A stretch of DNA of 64,000 nt. Origin: Varroa destructor. Its lineage: Eukaryota > Arthropoda > Arachnida > Mesostigmata > Varroidae. The stretch spans positions 32,479,309 to 32,543,308 of the forward strand of contig NW_019211457.1 in the NCBI RefSeq assembly GCF_002443255.2. The letters are read 5' to 3'. The notes beneath the pieces are model-generated. The model was not told the origin of the DNA. It did not search any database and saw nothing but the letters and a program-made list of their open reading frames with translations. Position numbers and translations under genes: made by a program. This document shows positions 51,402-64,000 of the stretch, one piece after another (positions within the stretch are counted from its first letter, which is position 1; each line of letters starts with the position of its first letter).

Positions 51402-51789
51402 TCTCACTGGCTGCGACCCGGACAGAAAATAACTACAGTATGAGCCGGACTGATCTAAAAAGATACTGGGTTCGGCCCTTGCAAAACCATCGACGCTTCC
51501 GTCGAGAAACCTCCTCGCACTCTAGCACTAGGCTTTTCCATTGCGAATTATCGAGTTCCGTCCGCTACTGGTGCCTCTCGCATTGGACCTTGGGGTTCAT
51601 GAAGGCTAGGACACACGGGAATGGTAATCGAAGTTTGTAAGTAGGGCACTCGTTGGTTGAAAACGACAAAGGCTTGCCATTGAATCGTATGCTCTAACGT
51701 CAGACAAAAAAGGACGGCGAGTGCCTTTTGTACCCCTGGTGACCGCCGCCGTCGTCTCCGCTTCGATGGAAAAAAATAATCGAATTGAC

Positions 51790-51803
51790 ATATATATATA
51801 TAC
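51790..51803. repeat. Short (AT)n tract
   Basis: Seven AT units. Confidence 0.85.
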
Positions 51804-52682
51804 ACGATAATGACAACAACAATAAATCACCAGTTAACTGCTACCCGCCGCGCGCTAGCAGACAGGGTCTGCGCTGCAGCGGTAAGAAACCGCCCCTCTT
51901 CGAGGTCTTTTTCTGAGCACCTTCTTCTCACTTTCGCTATTGCTCTGCCCGGCTTTGCCTAGCTTAGCCGCTTGCCGCCAGCCCTCATTTCACGGTTTCG
52001 CTGGTACAGAGTCGACTACTGGTTGAGTCCTTGTGCGAATAGGATCACTGGCTGGTTTGCAAGAGCACCAGCTTTGTGTGTACTGAAGAAAATAGTGCGC
52101 GACCCGTTCTATTTCCTACATCCGAATTTAAAGCTTCGAAAAAAATAACGCAACGCTGAAGGCGGAAGGTCGCGAAGTTTATTCTTCGTAGGGGGCGCGG
52201 CGATGCCGCTACGTCAAGTTCGTGCCATCGATTTGTCAGCTTGCGCGAGTCCAACCGGGGCTAACTTTAGTTAGCAAATGGCCAGTTTTTGGAGCGGTGG
52301 ATGCCCCGTACTTCCTTGTTTGAATGACTCACGGAACCGCCAGCAACCGCTTGGTGGTGTTGCCGCTGTTTTTGCTTGAGGCCGGGCTGGTGTACCTGCT
52401 TTCTGTTTTTGTTGCTTTGCTGCCGTCCATCTTGCTGTCCTTGTTAGAAAAGTGCTAAAGACTAGCCTCACGACAAAAACGGCGATATGGCACAACATAG
52501 AAACAAAGTCGAGAGGCAAAACGTAACGTACGATAGCAAATAGAAGCACAACGAGGCTAGCGTCTGCTCGCACCCTTGCTAATGACTGCCCCTGGACAAC
52601 ATCACTACGTCCGCGATTGTTTTTCGTCTCGTCACCATGATTACGTCTCAATGAAAAAAAACTTCTACGCACTGATATTCAA

Positions 52683-52696
52683 GGGGGGGGGGGGGG
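52683..52696. repeat. G14 homopolymer
   Basis: A second run of fourteen G on the plus strand, about 10 kb from the first. Confidence 0.9.
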
Positions 52697-53391
52697 CAAA
52701 GGCTTTTTCCCCTTCGATTCCATAGAAGAGAGGGCGTCGTAAGAGAGCAACTGGTTCAGAAAAAGTGGAGGTTGTTAGAGACTTAGGATGTTGCGAAGTT
52801 ATCCACGTGGACTAAGATGCCAGTGGTGACGGTCCTGTTGCCACGTTTGCCTTCCGCCGAAGCAGAGACGGGATTAATAGTCGGATCTCGAAAACGCCTA
52901 TTGCTAGTAATGTCAGGCCAGGCGATCCTATCCAATGGCGCCTTTCCCCTGCTGTTAGCTGATAAGTGCAGCTGAAATGCGGTACTGGTAGCCTGCAGGA
53001 ATGCAGCCGCAGATAAGGAAAGCGACAGATTATATGTAGAGCTTACCGGGACCTTCTAGGGAGAGCCAATACATGTGACCTATCAACATTTGTTCAACCT
53101 GCATTGCAGTCTTTCGGTGAATAAACATGAAAGAGTAATGTAAACATGAGCCAGTGCAGCTTAACTTGGATCTCATAGCTGGTTACTTCAAAGGCCACTG
53201 GAAGGCACAGAGTCACGTTGTTAGCAAGTGACGGCGGAGCCTGCAACACTGGTAGACCATTTCAAGCAAACAAAGGAAACTATTCTGGCGATGTATATCT
53301 TACAAAAGCTGCAGCAATACGTGCGACCGTTGCAGATGGAAATTCTGCTGAATACTATATAGCCAGCATAGCTTTGCTATGCTTTGGTCGA

Positions 53392-53592
53392 TTTGGAGAT
53401 TGCTTTGGCCGTTGTCTTCTGTGCCCTGATGCCCAGGCACATTAGGCCGGATTCGGTCTGCCTGTGTTATTATGGAGCTTGTCACAATTCCAGCTGATAA
53501 CGACCTTTTCCAGGGCGTCTTTACCTCTCGCGGCCGATTCGGCCAGCGGTCCTTCGAGAATATGCAAAGCCTACCACGCACACTTCTATTAT
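53392..53592 (-). pseudogene. Decayed RNase H-like fragment of a retrotransposon
   Basis: On the minus strand a frame contains CIFSKDRW followed about 40 residues later by VPGHQGTEDNGQSN. This resembles the C-terminal half of the RNase H domain of non-LTR retrotransposons, where a strand ending in xIxSDSxxA is followed by WVPGHxGIxGNExAD. Here the tryptophan before VPGH is N, the catalytic aspartate of SDS is not in place, and the GNExAD motif is broken, so it is inactive. I see no reverse transcriptase motifs around it. The match is by eye only. Confidence 0.35.
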
Positions 53593-56288
53593 CACTGTAC
53601 ATGCTACTGTTAGTTTTCCATTGATAGCTATCATACTTCTCTTCCTCGTACGGCACCACGCCGGCATGTACTACATACTTGGCCTTTTCATCTCAATTCA
53701 TCCCCACCCTCAAAGAAGTAGACAAATGTTTTTCCAAGGAAAAAACGGGAAATTATAATGAGCCCTCGTATCCAACTCACAAAATAGCATTAATAGATGG
53801 CATAGGAGGCAAGGACTAATCGTTTAACTGACGCTCTAGTTAGATCTGGGTTATTACTTGTTTTAGCCGCATGGGTAGCTATACATATGCGGAATAAACT
53901 ACTAGCCATTCGAAACTTTTTGTTCATTTATGAGTGTTGTTTGATAGGAACAAACAGGTTTGCCACTTCGTATCATTCCAATAGAGAAATGCCATTTAGA
54001 TTAGATAGCCTCATTTGATGTTATATATCAATGTTATCTTATGTAGAAAATAACCTACAAAAATGAATAGCACCTTTGGCTATTGCATCTTCTAGCATCG
54101 CTGATAGAGTGTACAAGCGTAGTAAACAGTGCAGCCATACAAGATCACCTATCTACCAACCTGCCGTTTACGGCATCAACGATCAACTTCACCGTGACAA
54201 TTATACGTTTACGCTATGACTTATGTACCTCGACTGTTACAGAGAGTTACCGTAAATCGTATTAGTAATCATCAGATTAGCTATTCTTACGCTACACACT
54301 ATCAATACCATTTTCGTTTTTCTCCAATCCAACTTAAGTAACTTATATTAGTCCTTTCGATATGTATCACTCCGACTGCTGATCCTTCTTCTGCCTAAGG
54401 CGTTTTCTCATTTGCACCCGCTTTTGTCACCAGAATCGAGGCTGAAAGGCAAAACCGAGAAGCAAAACGAGTCCAGAATGCGAGCATCTACCTTTGACAT
54501 TCTCGGACGTGGTTACTGGAGACGAATAAGAGCTGCAATAGCTATTCGAACCAACATAAGCCCACCTAGACCCTCAAGACGCGGAACTCTTTGTGCAATT
54601 AGTCTAGTTTTAACACTCTTTTGGTTAGATATAACACTACTGAAAGGAAGTCAGAAGTATAGAAAGAACCTCCAATACGTTATTCCTGCGCCATTACTGA
54701 CTGAAATAAAGATTGCATTTCGCCCAACAAATACAAGACTATGCCACTGTGCTGAAATTAGGCTATTATAAGGATTGCATCTGTAACCACATAAATCTGT
54801 TATAACCTACTCTTCCCGAATTCACTCTCATACACCGAACAATCCTCCAACGCCACCACTGACCCAAAGTTTAGCAACTGATGCAGGAGTTATAGAGAAC
54901 GCTGGGTCACCTTCCCCAAGCCTCTCAGATGAGGGGCTCGCACGCATACGATTAATCGAGGCTCGGAGCCGTTGCGAAGGTCATAGAAACTGTGATTCAA
55001 GACGGTAACTCGTGAGAAGGTGTTCCTATCTTCGCCTGCATCCCTCTTGCCGGTGCTCCAATAACAACAGAGTTCGTATCTGTTTGAGTGTGCGTGTCTG
55101 CGTTTATGTGTGAAAAGCCTTTCTAATGCAGTGGTCTCTTTTCCGCTGTTATATAATGCAACGCCCCAATCCGTTGGCACTCGCGAAACCCGGCTGACGA
55201 GCACGGGTACAAGGTGGTCAATCTGCGACACCAACGTCATTCTATTCCGAGGCCAACCCGCTTCGAAGTGGATGCCCTCACCTAACAACGCCCGTTAGAA
55301 CAGCTCTGATCCGACAAAGCCGAGCCTAGCGAAGGGCATGGTAAAGTTACCGGGTGGTAACCAACCTTGTAGACCAAGTAGTGACCCCGCTTGCTTTGGG
55401 ACCGCGGATTCTTCAAGCTTGGTGTGCTGTTAGTCGCTAACGCTCGGCCTTGCTGTCACCTTTCTTTTTCATTGGACCAGGCCCCGTGTATCTGCTCACA
55501 TCCAGCGTACTCAGTAAGCGAATCTGTGAATGTGGCTGTCCTACTCTGTCTGGACATTTAACAAATGCAGAAAATCATGCTTATGGTAATGACGTCACTT
55601 GATTTTACCAGGTCTGTTACTATCTGACATTCTTATTTCAGAGATTAATTTTTGTTTGACAACGCTGGTCGACAATTTCAGACAACTAAGTTGAAAATAT
55701 AACTTGCAAGCAAGGTTGCGCACATCTCTCAACTACGTGACTTCCCAGGTCCCGGTGACTTCTAATCATCGAACGTCATGCGTTTAGTCCGTTCGATATC
55801 AATTCTAACAGATGAAACATCATAAGTGTTTGAGACTAATCATCCCATTAGGACAATGAACGTGGACTCGACCGACCGGTAGATTGTACCAACGTAAGAC
55901 GCATACCTTTACTCTTAGATTAAAACCGCTCGTTGTTTTTCTATAACTTTTCAATGGTGCACGCTTAATTCGAGGAGATAAACTACCTTATCAAACTTTC
56001 GAATTAATGTGTTTCCTTTTTTACCTCTCATCGTTCGCTACCTTGGAACACACCTAATTAAGATAATCTTAGTGTCTCTCTTGGACTTGGTGATGATATC
56101 CAGCTGAAGCGTCTTGTGATCTGAAGGAACGAGCCGACTGAACTTTCAGGTTTTCTGTTATTTCATCATCTGTATGTCTTCTATCTGTTATTTTTTTTCT
56201 CTATTTTGTTATTGTCTTCTGTCTTAACTTATTTTGTTTTACATGTCCGTGTTTTCGGATTCGTTGTACACAAAAATCGACACCCAAA

Positions 56289-56669
56289 ATGAAACGAAGC
56301 CTCGTTCTGCTTTTTTTTTCTTTGCAAAGCAACGCCCATTGCCAGAGGTACGCTGTTTGCGCTTTATTCTTTTCTCTCATGAGGGCGTGTGGCCTGCATA
56401 GCACCTCTAACCTCGTCGTAGCGGATCACGGAGCAACAGTGATCGATCGGTGCATCAGCAATTCACCGGTGAAGGGCAGCGTTGTCGATTGCGTGGGCTC
56501 GGCTGTACACTCATCACAGCTGCAAACGCGTTTGGACGATGTTCCCACTATTTGTATATGCTGCTACTGTTGGTGCAGTTTTTTTTTTATCGCTAGAGAA
56601 TGTGTGCTAAAGTACCTAGTAAGCAAACGAACGAGCAAACTTGCCTGCCGCTGGAGACCTGACCAATAG
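56289..56669 (+). CDS. Open frame with a possible secretory signal, unrecognised
   Basis: A 126-codon frame starts MKRSLVLLFFSLQSNAHC after AAA, a fair initiation context. The first 18 residues look like a signal peptide. The rest is cysteine-containing and later strongly hydrophobic (CICCYCWCSFFFIA), with no domain I recognise. It overlaps other open frames and lies in a T-rich tract that favours L and F codons, so it may be chance. No splice sites or promoter were identified. Confidence 0.12.
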   Translation: MKRSLVLLFFSLQSNAHCQRYAVCALFFSLMRACGLHSTSNLVVADHGATVIDRCISNSPVKGSVVDCVGSAVHSSQLQTRLDDVPTICICCYCWCSFFFIARECVLKYLVSKRTSKLACRWRPDQ

Positions 56670-58423
56670 GTAGCTCTCTAATATGCATCTGGTGGCAGGT
56701 CGGAGCCAATAGCAGAAGAAAAAGCAACCGCAAGTCCGAACGTATAGCCACTGACTCCTGCATATGCTTACGACCACCTGCTAGCCGAGGCAGAGAAATC
56801 TGCCTAGCACTGCACGTAGATAAATTTTGTCTGAGCGAGTGTGCCTGTCGATCAGGCAGATGCCCCGATCGACTCCCATCTAGAAGAGTGGTCACGCTTT
56901 CAGCCTATCTTCGCTCTCACGTCTTGCTCCCGTAACGGGGTACAACACAAGGCCTAAGCTGTTGTTACTACAAGGATCAAAAGAAAAACGGATCTGACAG
57001 CGAATGTAACTACTGACAAACGGATGAGCAACTCTTTCTTTGTTTCGCCTTTGCTATAATCCTTAGGCGCGCACGGTGGCGTGAGCATGTGGCTGCACCA
57101 ACGTCGACACATGATTGTATGGCGTCATGCCACAAGAATAGACAGATATCGACTGAGATGGAAAAAGGTTTAGGGCAAGGCTAATCAGGACTAGAAGCGG
57201 ATCACGCTAAGCGTTCAGCACGGTCCGTTTCTAGCAAAGGTTTCTATAAAGTCCACAGGGAAAACAGTATAAATAGTTTCTTTTTTTCTTTGAGCATGCG
57301 CTAAGTGTAGATGTGTGTAGCAAGAACCGAGAAAATGACTGGCATGAGTTTCAAGAAAAGTAAAGTTTAGTAGATACAGATTAATAAAGACTGGTTGCCT
57401 TATCCTTATTGATCAGTATTATCAGCTAACAACGTCGGACAATTCAAGCTAAGTTGGCTCTCAGGCTCGTTAGCTTATGTATGGCCTTATCTACTGCGTA
57501 AACTGATGTAGGATATTAAACATCGCTCGTTCCAGTAGAAGCTCCGAGTGTTTAATTGCTTTCTCTGTGTATGTCTATGGTTCTCCTTCTATGTGCTTCG
57601 TATCTAATGCTATGAACCCATTAAGTATGACCGCTGTGAACGAATCTGGTGTTCCACTCCACATAACTTCATACTTTATTTAATATAATCAACTCACGTA
57701 CACTTCCATTGGAATAAAGCATCTTGCGATTTAACTTGGTAGCGATCTCTGGCAGCGTTGTTCAGCTCAAACGAAAGACGCCGCCATCGACCGTTGCCAG
57801 TTCCTCTGCCTGTCTGTATTCGTGGACGCAAGTGGTAGCGGTACTAGTATCGGTGTAAAAAGCAGACCACCACCGTTGTATTCTTGGCTACTGCCTCTTC
57901 TCTTATAGAAAGTAAGCCGTCCTCAAGCATGCATTGCTCTGGCGGTTCCATGAGGGTCGGAAAAATGTCCGGCAGAGATTCGTGAGCCCTCATCGACAAC
58001 TTATGTGTTTTGACCACCCCTTGGTTGCTCCAGAAGGAAAAGTATGAAAGGGCGAAACGGAGCAACTAGGACTTGACGGGAAACATGGGTTGCCGCTAGA
58101 GGATTTTTGGGTTGGTCAATCCCATTAACGGAACAACGGGGGGAAGGGGAAACAAAGGGAAATAGGCCGATACCCCGAATGGCTTTGCGCAGGGAGTTCA
58201 ATCGAAAAGCCAGCTGCCCCAGAATTCCCACTTTTAGCACTTACGAAGATCATGGCAACACAGGTCTCATGCGGGACGATGTGTTATCTAGCCTTTCATC
58301 GTCTTTTTGAGAGTTCTTTCCGTTGCCCGTTTGAATAATCGAATGAGAAAGGAGGACGGTAGAGGAAGGTATTATTTTGACAATAGCGGTCATCGGCCCC
58401 ACCACACAATGGAACGCAATGCT

Positions 58424-58470
58424 CTCCCGATACTGCAGCGCTCGCCGATTGAGCGCTGCTGTATCAGGAG
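58424..58470. other. Strong 47-nt hairpin (20-bp stem, 18 paired)
   Basis: Arms 58424-58443 and 58451-58470 pair at 18 of 20 positions, including nine uninterrupted pairs GCAGCGCTC/GAGCGCTGC, around a 7-base loop GCCGATT. A few further pairs are possible outside with a bulge. It may be a small-RNA precursor, a structured RNA or a foldback relic. Confidence 0.6.
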
Positions 58471-60971
58471 ATGCACCGATGCGATGTATATCACTGCTGG
58501 GGGCATTCACTGGAAGACAGGAGTGTACGTAAGAGTGTGCGATGATCCCTTATCTCTATCGGCATAGGCGTGGTTCTTATAGTGGTATGTGGCTAGCTGG
58601 GCCAAGGCGCAGGAAGCAAACAAGGACTCAGAGCCGTAAACGCTGTACAGCGTTTGGTAGCGCGTACGATAGATGAAAGGGAATGCAGACGAGGGCGGAT
58701 CCAGGCAAGCGCATACTTATCACGCGTAAATAATAACACAATATAGATTACAAAGACCCTGTGACACAGAGCGTGCTCGCCCGCAATGAGAAAAGGAACG
58801 AAAATGATGTTCGTCGGCGTCGAACGGGAACCGGTTAGAAGACAGCAATCGTCTAAAGGACGCCACTTTATTGTTGCGATCAGGGGTTGTGCAGAGCCAG
58901 AAAAGCGGTTTTGTGGTCCTCTTTGGGCTAGTGGCTCTAGGGGGCCGTCTTGCAACCCGCCCTATTGGTGGTGCACCGTCGCGTAAAGTTTGCCGCTAGC
59001 ATAACTGCGACTAAGGCTGCCAAAGTTGGCGTAGTTTGTCGCCACAAGATTTCTTTCCACCACGGTTTCATATGAAGTAGCAGTAACTCCTCGAAGGGGA
59101 AGGCTTGCGTGAGGTAATGGCTAGATGTACGTGATGGACCTTCCTGGACTGGCATTCTCTGCGTTTTCTCATTTTTGTTTCACGGCTACTTTTTTTTACG
59201 CATCCGCCATCCATCGATCGAATTTTTCATCTCCACAGGTCTGTGTATCTACTGGGCAAATCCAAGGGTAGTATTCTTCTTTCGATCAGCTTGTTACTAG
59301 CCGTCACGTTCAAAGAGCATTTTGCAACTAGAAACTGACGTACGTTAAGAAACGGCGGAAGCATGCTTTGCCTGTTGACGCTTACGCTCGTTCGGATAAA
59401 TAGATCCCATAGCCGATGTCTTTTCATTGACCAAACCACTCCTTTCCTTAATGCAGAACCGAGAAAAATGTAATCTGGCTTTAAATGCGAAATTGCCTTG
59501 GATGTTAATTTTGTTCAGTTAAAGGCGAGGAACACCGGATGAAGAACAACTAGCATCCAGTTATCTATGGACGGAGATAAGCTTGAGAGAATTAGAGACG
59601 GAGATAAAGGGACAAATTGGGTAAGAGCAACTATCACAAAGTACGTTTCAACAATAAGGATGTAATAGTGAAAACCAGAGAGGAAAAAAGCAGTCGAAGA
59701 AAAGGAGAACGAAGTGAATGGCCAATAGTAGTTCTACATATACAACGAAGAACGGCGGCCGACCATCGAATGCCATAGGACCCATCTGCGCCGATTGCGT
59801 TTCTGCTACCAACGAATATAGTTAGAATAAAGACAGACAGCACGAGGTTTCATTATACGAAAAAAGGCAAAAGTTTACTAAACCAGCAAGGGTACCTGTA
59901 GCAGTAGCTGGAGAAAAAAAAGTAGAAAAGCAATACCATATGTAGTCGTCACTATAGTTCCAAGCCGGAATATCGTCCAATGTGTAGTGGTGATGCAAAT
60001 CTATCTTAGACAAGCCTTTGCGTTAGTGCATTAGCATTTGCATTGGGGATCGTATCTCGTTGTTGGGGGGTCTTGGCTTTACTGTTCTTTCCCATTTTAC
60101 TGTTCAATGAAGTTCTGTCTGCTGATCGTTGCAGACATAATCTCACCCTGTGCTATACAGGAACAAGTAAAAAAAATATTAGCAGAAGGTAATGCACACA
60201 AATGAAGTCAATACAGGCGAATCAATCGCGGAATTTATCTTTTCGCTCGTCACAGAGGCACTATGTAGGCTAAACCCCTAGCCCTTTTCAATTCTTGGCA
60301 AGCTGATGACATTTTTTCAAGTGATGCAGTTACTCAAGCTAGCACCCCTTAAAACCTGTTGTGGCTTTTTGGGGTACGAGTAAGCAACTTTCGAGTAAGC
60401 AACGCCGCCGCAGGAGAGTCTTCTTTTCCAATCGGGAGCACGGCCACCCTACAGACCGCCAACTGCGACCTAACAGCGCTTACTTGGAACTTATTGCCTC
60501 GCACATAGATAAGGTGGGCTAATATGATGAGCTGATCGGCCGAAACGTTGGTCCAAGCGTCGACTACAACATCCCTGCCTAGTCGGTTTCCACAATAAAT
60601 TTTCCTTGGTCTGAAAATTCCCTTATCCGCGAGTCTAAGACATAAGGATAATTATATGTCCTGGGAAGGGACAGGAAAATAAACCTCACCCCGTCGCGTT
60701 CAGCCAGACGTTGAGTCGAGACGGAGCTGATTTGCGCATAGTGCGGCTATGGTCCCAACAGCTCATCAAGGAATGAAAATGGCATGATGATGATCCGAAA
60801 CAACAGGATTAGTGGATGACCTCGGTCGACGATCACAGTGAACCTCGTCCTATCGTCAGTAATGTCTGTCCCTTTATCCGAAAGTCATTCACATTACAAT
60901 CATACTTCCATGAGCAGTGTACGTAGCTAATTCTCAATAAAACTTTCTTAAATTCTTAATAAAGGGATAAC

Positions 60972-61013
60972 TCGGCTCACCTACGAGCAGAAACACAAAC
61001 GAACAAACACAAA
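60972..61013 (-). promoter_or_regulatory. Possible recursive splice site (zero-length exon)
   Basis: On the minus strand a T-rich tract of about 30 bases ends in TCTGCTCGTAG and is followed at once by GTGAGC. An acceptor fused to a donor is the signature of ratchet points that remove very long introns stepwise. It lies in the presumed long upstream intron of the Ig receptor gene. It could instead be an ordinary acceptor or the donor of an untranslated exon. Confidence 0.3.
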
Positions 61014-62713
61014 GACAATACCAACAACGACAAAAGCAATTGCTCCACATTCATCAAGAGGGCAAGCCGTGGCACTTGCTTCTGAGCATTCGCACAATAG
61101 CACCAAAAGAACCACCGATGACAAAAAACAGTTTTATGCAAGATTTACTTTGTTAATTGCTTACTTGTCTTCCCGTCTACGATTGGTCTGCTCCCCATGT
61201 CCTACTGTGCACAATTTCAGCCCTTTCCTCATCCCACTTTCCTATTTTCACGGTCTTTCGTTTAGGGGTGTTGTTACTTCTTATTGTCTTCCGGCACTAG
61301 CGCCGGGGTCTGTCCGTGAGCGCAAACGATATGTAAAGGTTTTCACTTTTTTTACGTACTCTTTGTCTAATGATACTCGTGTTGCTGTTGTGGTACTTCG
61401 ATGGCGGCCCCGAGCAGCTTCTACGAGCGACAATAAAGGCAAGCAAAAATGGCCTCACTTCATTCTTCTCTCGAAGCATATGATGATCTGCTGGACTGAT
61501 GTACTACTGCCGTTCAAAGAAGGCAAGGCTTAACTAAAGGGAAGTGCAAGAGCATTTTTCTAACTATATTTGTTGGAGACGGAGGTGGCATAGGAAGCTG
61601 ACAAGGAGCAAGGGAATGCCGGCAGCAGTAAGCGCCAAGTAAAGTAGTTGCACGGAGCCAGGCGACAAACTCGTAATAAGTACGCTTTCCGTTGACAAAG
61701 CGAACTCTGGCGTGCGTTCAAATGCATATAATAAAGACGGCTACCCGCTTGATGAGCGGGTGGTTCGTGTGCGAAAAAGCCCGCAAGCCTGCTACTCGGG
61801 ACGAAAGGGGGAAATAAACTCGACAACAATATGGGGCGGTTGTAAGAGTCTGCTGCTCCCATAACTAAGAATAAGAGCAGTGTATCGTTCTCCCGAAGAT
61901 GTCAGTCTGTGACAGGCGGCCTATGGCCCGTAAAGATTGTATCAATAGAAGTGGCGCTTTAAGGCTGCCTTTTTTGCCGCCAACACAGCGTCGCATGGAT
62001 GCAGATAAGTCCGCAAACAGGCACAGCTTGCGCAATTCATAACAGTAGGAGTCGAGTGATCACTATGAGACAGTTTCCATTGTGGCATAAACACAAATAA
62101 ACAATGAAGACAGCGTTTCGGCATCGAAATTAATTTTGTTAATTATTTTTACGATCTAGATGGGTAATGTACTTATGCAGTCGGTCGGTTGTGTGATGCT
62201 TATAAAACTGCTCAAAGCCTGGCGTCAAAAATATGAACTGCATCGACCGTGATAAAGTTCAAAATTAATCGATGCTTGGGGGTATTCGGCCCATGCTAAC
62301 GCTTAGTGAGCCGATCTATTCAAATCTACAGCGGCTTCCCCCCGTGTATTGCTTGTTTCCCGTAAATACAAGTAGAAACTAACCCAAGGATCTTCAATAT
62401 CTTAGGAGCGTTCAGAGCTATCTATCTGGCATCATTGTACGCTAAGTATGGAGAGATCATGCGAATTCACGCAAGAATTCATTCATCTATGACAGAACCA
62501 CGGTGAAAGCCGAGTCAGAGGCAACGACCTCAAAAAGGAAAATAGGACCGCGTTCTTAAGCCGCTCTGCCTTGGGGAAAATTACTTTGGGATGGAATGCT
62601 AGCTCTTATTTTCCTCTTCTCGATCTTTACTAATATTCAGCAAGGTGTGTTCCTTCACTGATGGATCATGCCCGGCACCGTCATCGTTGTTGCAGTTACT
62701 GTCAATTTTATCC

Positions 62714-62726
62714 ATATATATATATA
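62714..62726. repeat. Short (AT)n tract
   Basis: Six to seven AT units. Confidence 0.85.
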
Positions 62727-64000
62727 ACTCATTATTGCTATTGTCTGGTCTATCTTGATATTCCGAAATCATTTAAATGACCTTCAAAAACATGCCGACT
62801 CAATGCGTAACAAGTGGCGTTCAGTGTTTCTGGAGCTTTTGGCGTTACCTGTCGGAGCGCCGTTTTTTCTGCCATCTGTTTTGTTAGCAGCTAATTTGTT
62901 TATGGTGGCTGCACGAGAAAGAAAAGTCGATGATATTTTGACGAAGCTATAGCTTTTCACTTTCGAAAACTAGCCCTTGTCGTTTTAACCCAATCGTCTC
63001 TGGTATACAAATGCACAAAAAAAGTAACAACACAGACAGCTTAACGTCAAAATCTGCTATGATGTATGCACATCTATCGGGCTTAGTATCAAATAATTGT
63101 ACAGGTACAAATACAAATATAGCATTTGTTTCTGACAATATCTGACCACCATTGGGCCAATAAATGCTACCGACGAAGTTTTTCGGATATTAAATATGTA
63201 AGCGCTACATTAATAAAGGAAAGATGGCCATCATGTGAAAACTGTTTGATGAAACGAAGATGCAATAAGCTCTAATTGAAGTTGATCGGGACAATTTGGC
63301 TACAACCTGGCAGAAGCAACAAGCATGCTACCTGCCGTGCGACTGTCTGAAGTCCATCTGCTGCAGTGTAAGAAAACGTTCCCTAAACGATATCGACGTA
63401 TGCCTCTGAGGATGTAAAGCTATTAAAAATGTACAACCGTAATCTAACTAATACCATCGCAAAGCATAGGAAGCTGTGCGTAATTTTAGATGTAACTACT
63501 GAGAAATGGCTCCCCTTCAAATCTTCGACGGAAGTGCATTTTAGTCAATCGTCGTGAGGATAAATGATGATGATTCACGTACGCATAGTCAGATGTCTAC
63601 CCCCAAAATGATGGCGGTATAGGCGACCATATTTGTTTTGTTTTGCATTGCACTTGTTTACAAGCAACCGCAATGAACTCGACACAAACGTTCCAAATTA
63701 TTCATTATAATGCCGGTGTGGTAAACGATAGTAGGACTGGCGAGCCTGCGAGGACCGCGCACGCTACAGCATCAGATTCACGATGATAAAATCATTGATC
63801 GATTAGTGGCCTACATCCGATCAACATGACAGGCCGCACAAAATATGCAAATGCAATTAGATCGGTTATCGCCCTGACTCAACATGGTCTGCCACGTTTT
63901 TCAATTTAATAGTTTACTATTTAAATCAGGTCAACTAACGTAAAGTCCAATCGAGTCCTACATTTAATAACTTAATTTTTTTTTATATGCAATGGCATGT

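Larger units (their letters stand above)
28123..64000 (-). other. Intron or 5' region upstream of exon A (at least 35.9 kb)
   Basis: Exon A begins in phase 1 after a good acceptor (CTTACAG), so this region starts as intron on the minus strand. No leader exon could be proven. It holds scattered repeats, hairpins, transposon relics and microsatellites listed separately. AT-rich parts are about 28.6-29.0, 37.7-38.3 and 50.4-51.3 kb. GC-richer parts are about 31.3-31.85, 32.6-33.05, 47.5-47.95 and 51.7-52.7 kb. Most open frames here, including 194 codons at 31272-31856, show no domain and often overlap equally open frames on the other strand. Confidence 0.7.

Noticed and set aside
1..64000. Possibility of a novel microbial-type system (defence, operon, CRISPR)
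   Set aside because: Spliced eukaryotic exons, long introns and the absence of operon-like frames rule this out for this window.

Overview
This is eukaryotic, almost certainly arthropod, genomic DNA. Four short exons with GT-AG borders lie in one reading frame but are separated by introns of about 3.2, 12.4 and 8.8 kb. Microsatellites and decayed transposon pieces are scattered through the rest. I see no bacterial operons, rRNA genes, CRISPR arrays or complete intronless genes. The protein fragment and the long introns would suit a large-genome arthropod such as a chelicerate (mite or tick), but that placement is inference.

One gene runs on the minus strand across at least the left 28 kb and probably the whole window. 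Read 28122->27978, 19213->19093, 6666->6522 and 3284->2987, the four exons join in phase into about 236 residues: a complete Ig1, a complete Ig2 and the start of Ig3 of a Turtle/Borderless/IGSF9-type neuronal adhesion receptor. The signal-peptide exon(s) should lie to the right of 28122 and the remaining Ig, fibronectin III, transmembrane and cytoplasmic exons beyond the left edge; I could not identify any of them with confidence.

Layout: 1-2986 intron (runs off the window); 2987-3284 exon D; 3285-6521 intron with a mariner-type terminus near 5233; 6522-6666 exon C; 6667-19092 intron; 19093-19213 exon B, whose frame stays open into the intron to 19009; 19214-27977 intron with a 362-bp mariner-type MITE (20478-20839) and a strong hairpin (21497-21571); 27978-28122 exon A; 28123-64000 upstream intron or 5' region with a tRNA-like/SINE relic (about 30541-30612), a GTACGGT hairpin cluster (28925-28967), a second strong hairpin (58424-58470), a decayed RNase H-like retrotransposon fragment (about 53392-53592), a possible recursive splice site (60980/60981), TA and G tracts, and a possible plus-strand signal-peptide exon (29792-29849).

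The most unusual observation is at exon B. Directly after its consensus donor the intron encodes 27 more in-frame residues that resemble the Ig1 G strand encoded by exon C, including the N-x-S/T-W sequon, and then a stop. This could be an alternative end giving a short secreted Ig1-only isoform, or a relic of a duplicated exon. Most other open frames of 60-190 codons look like chance openings in GC-richer intron.
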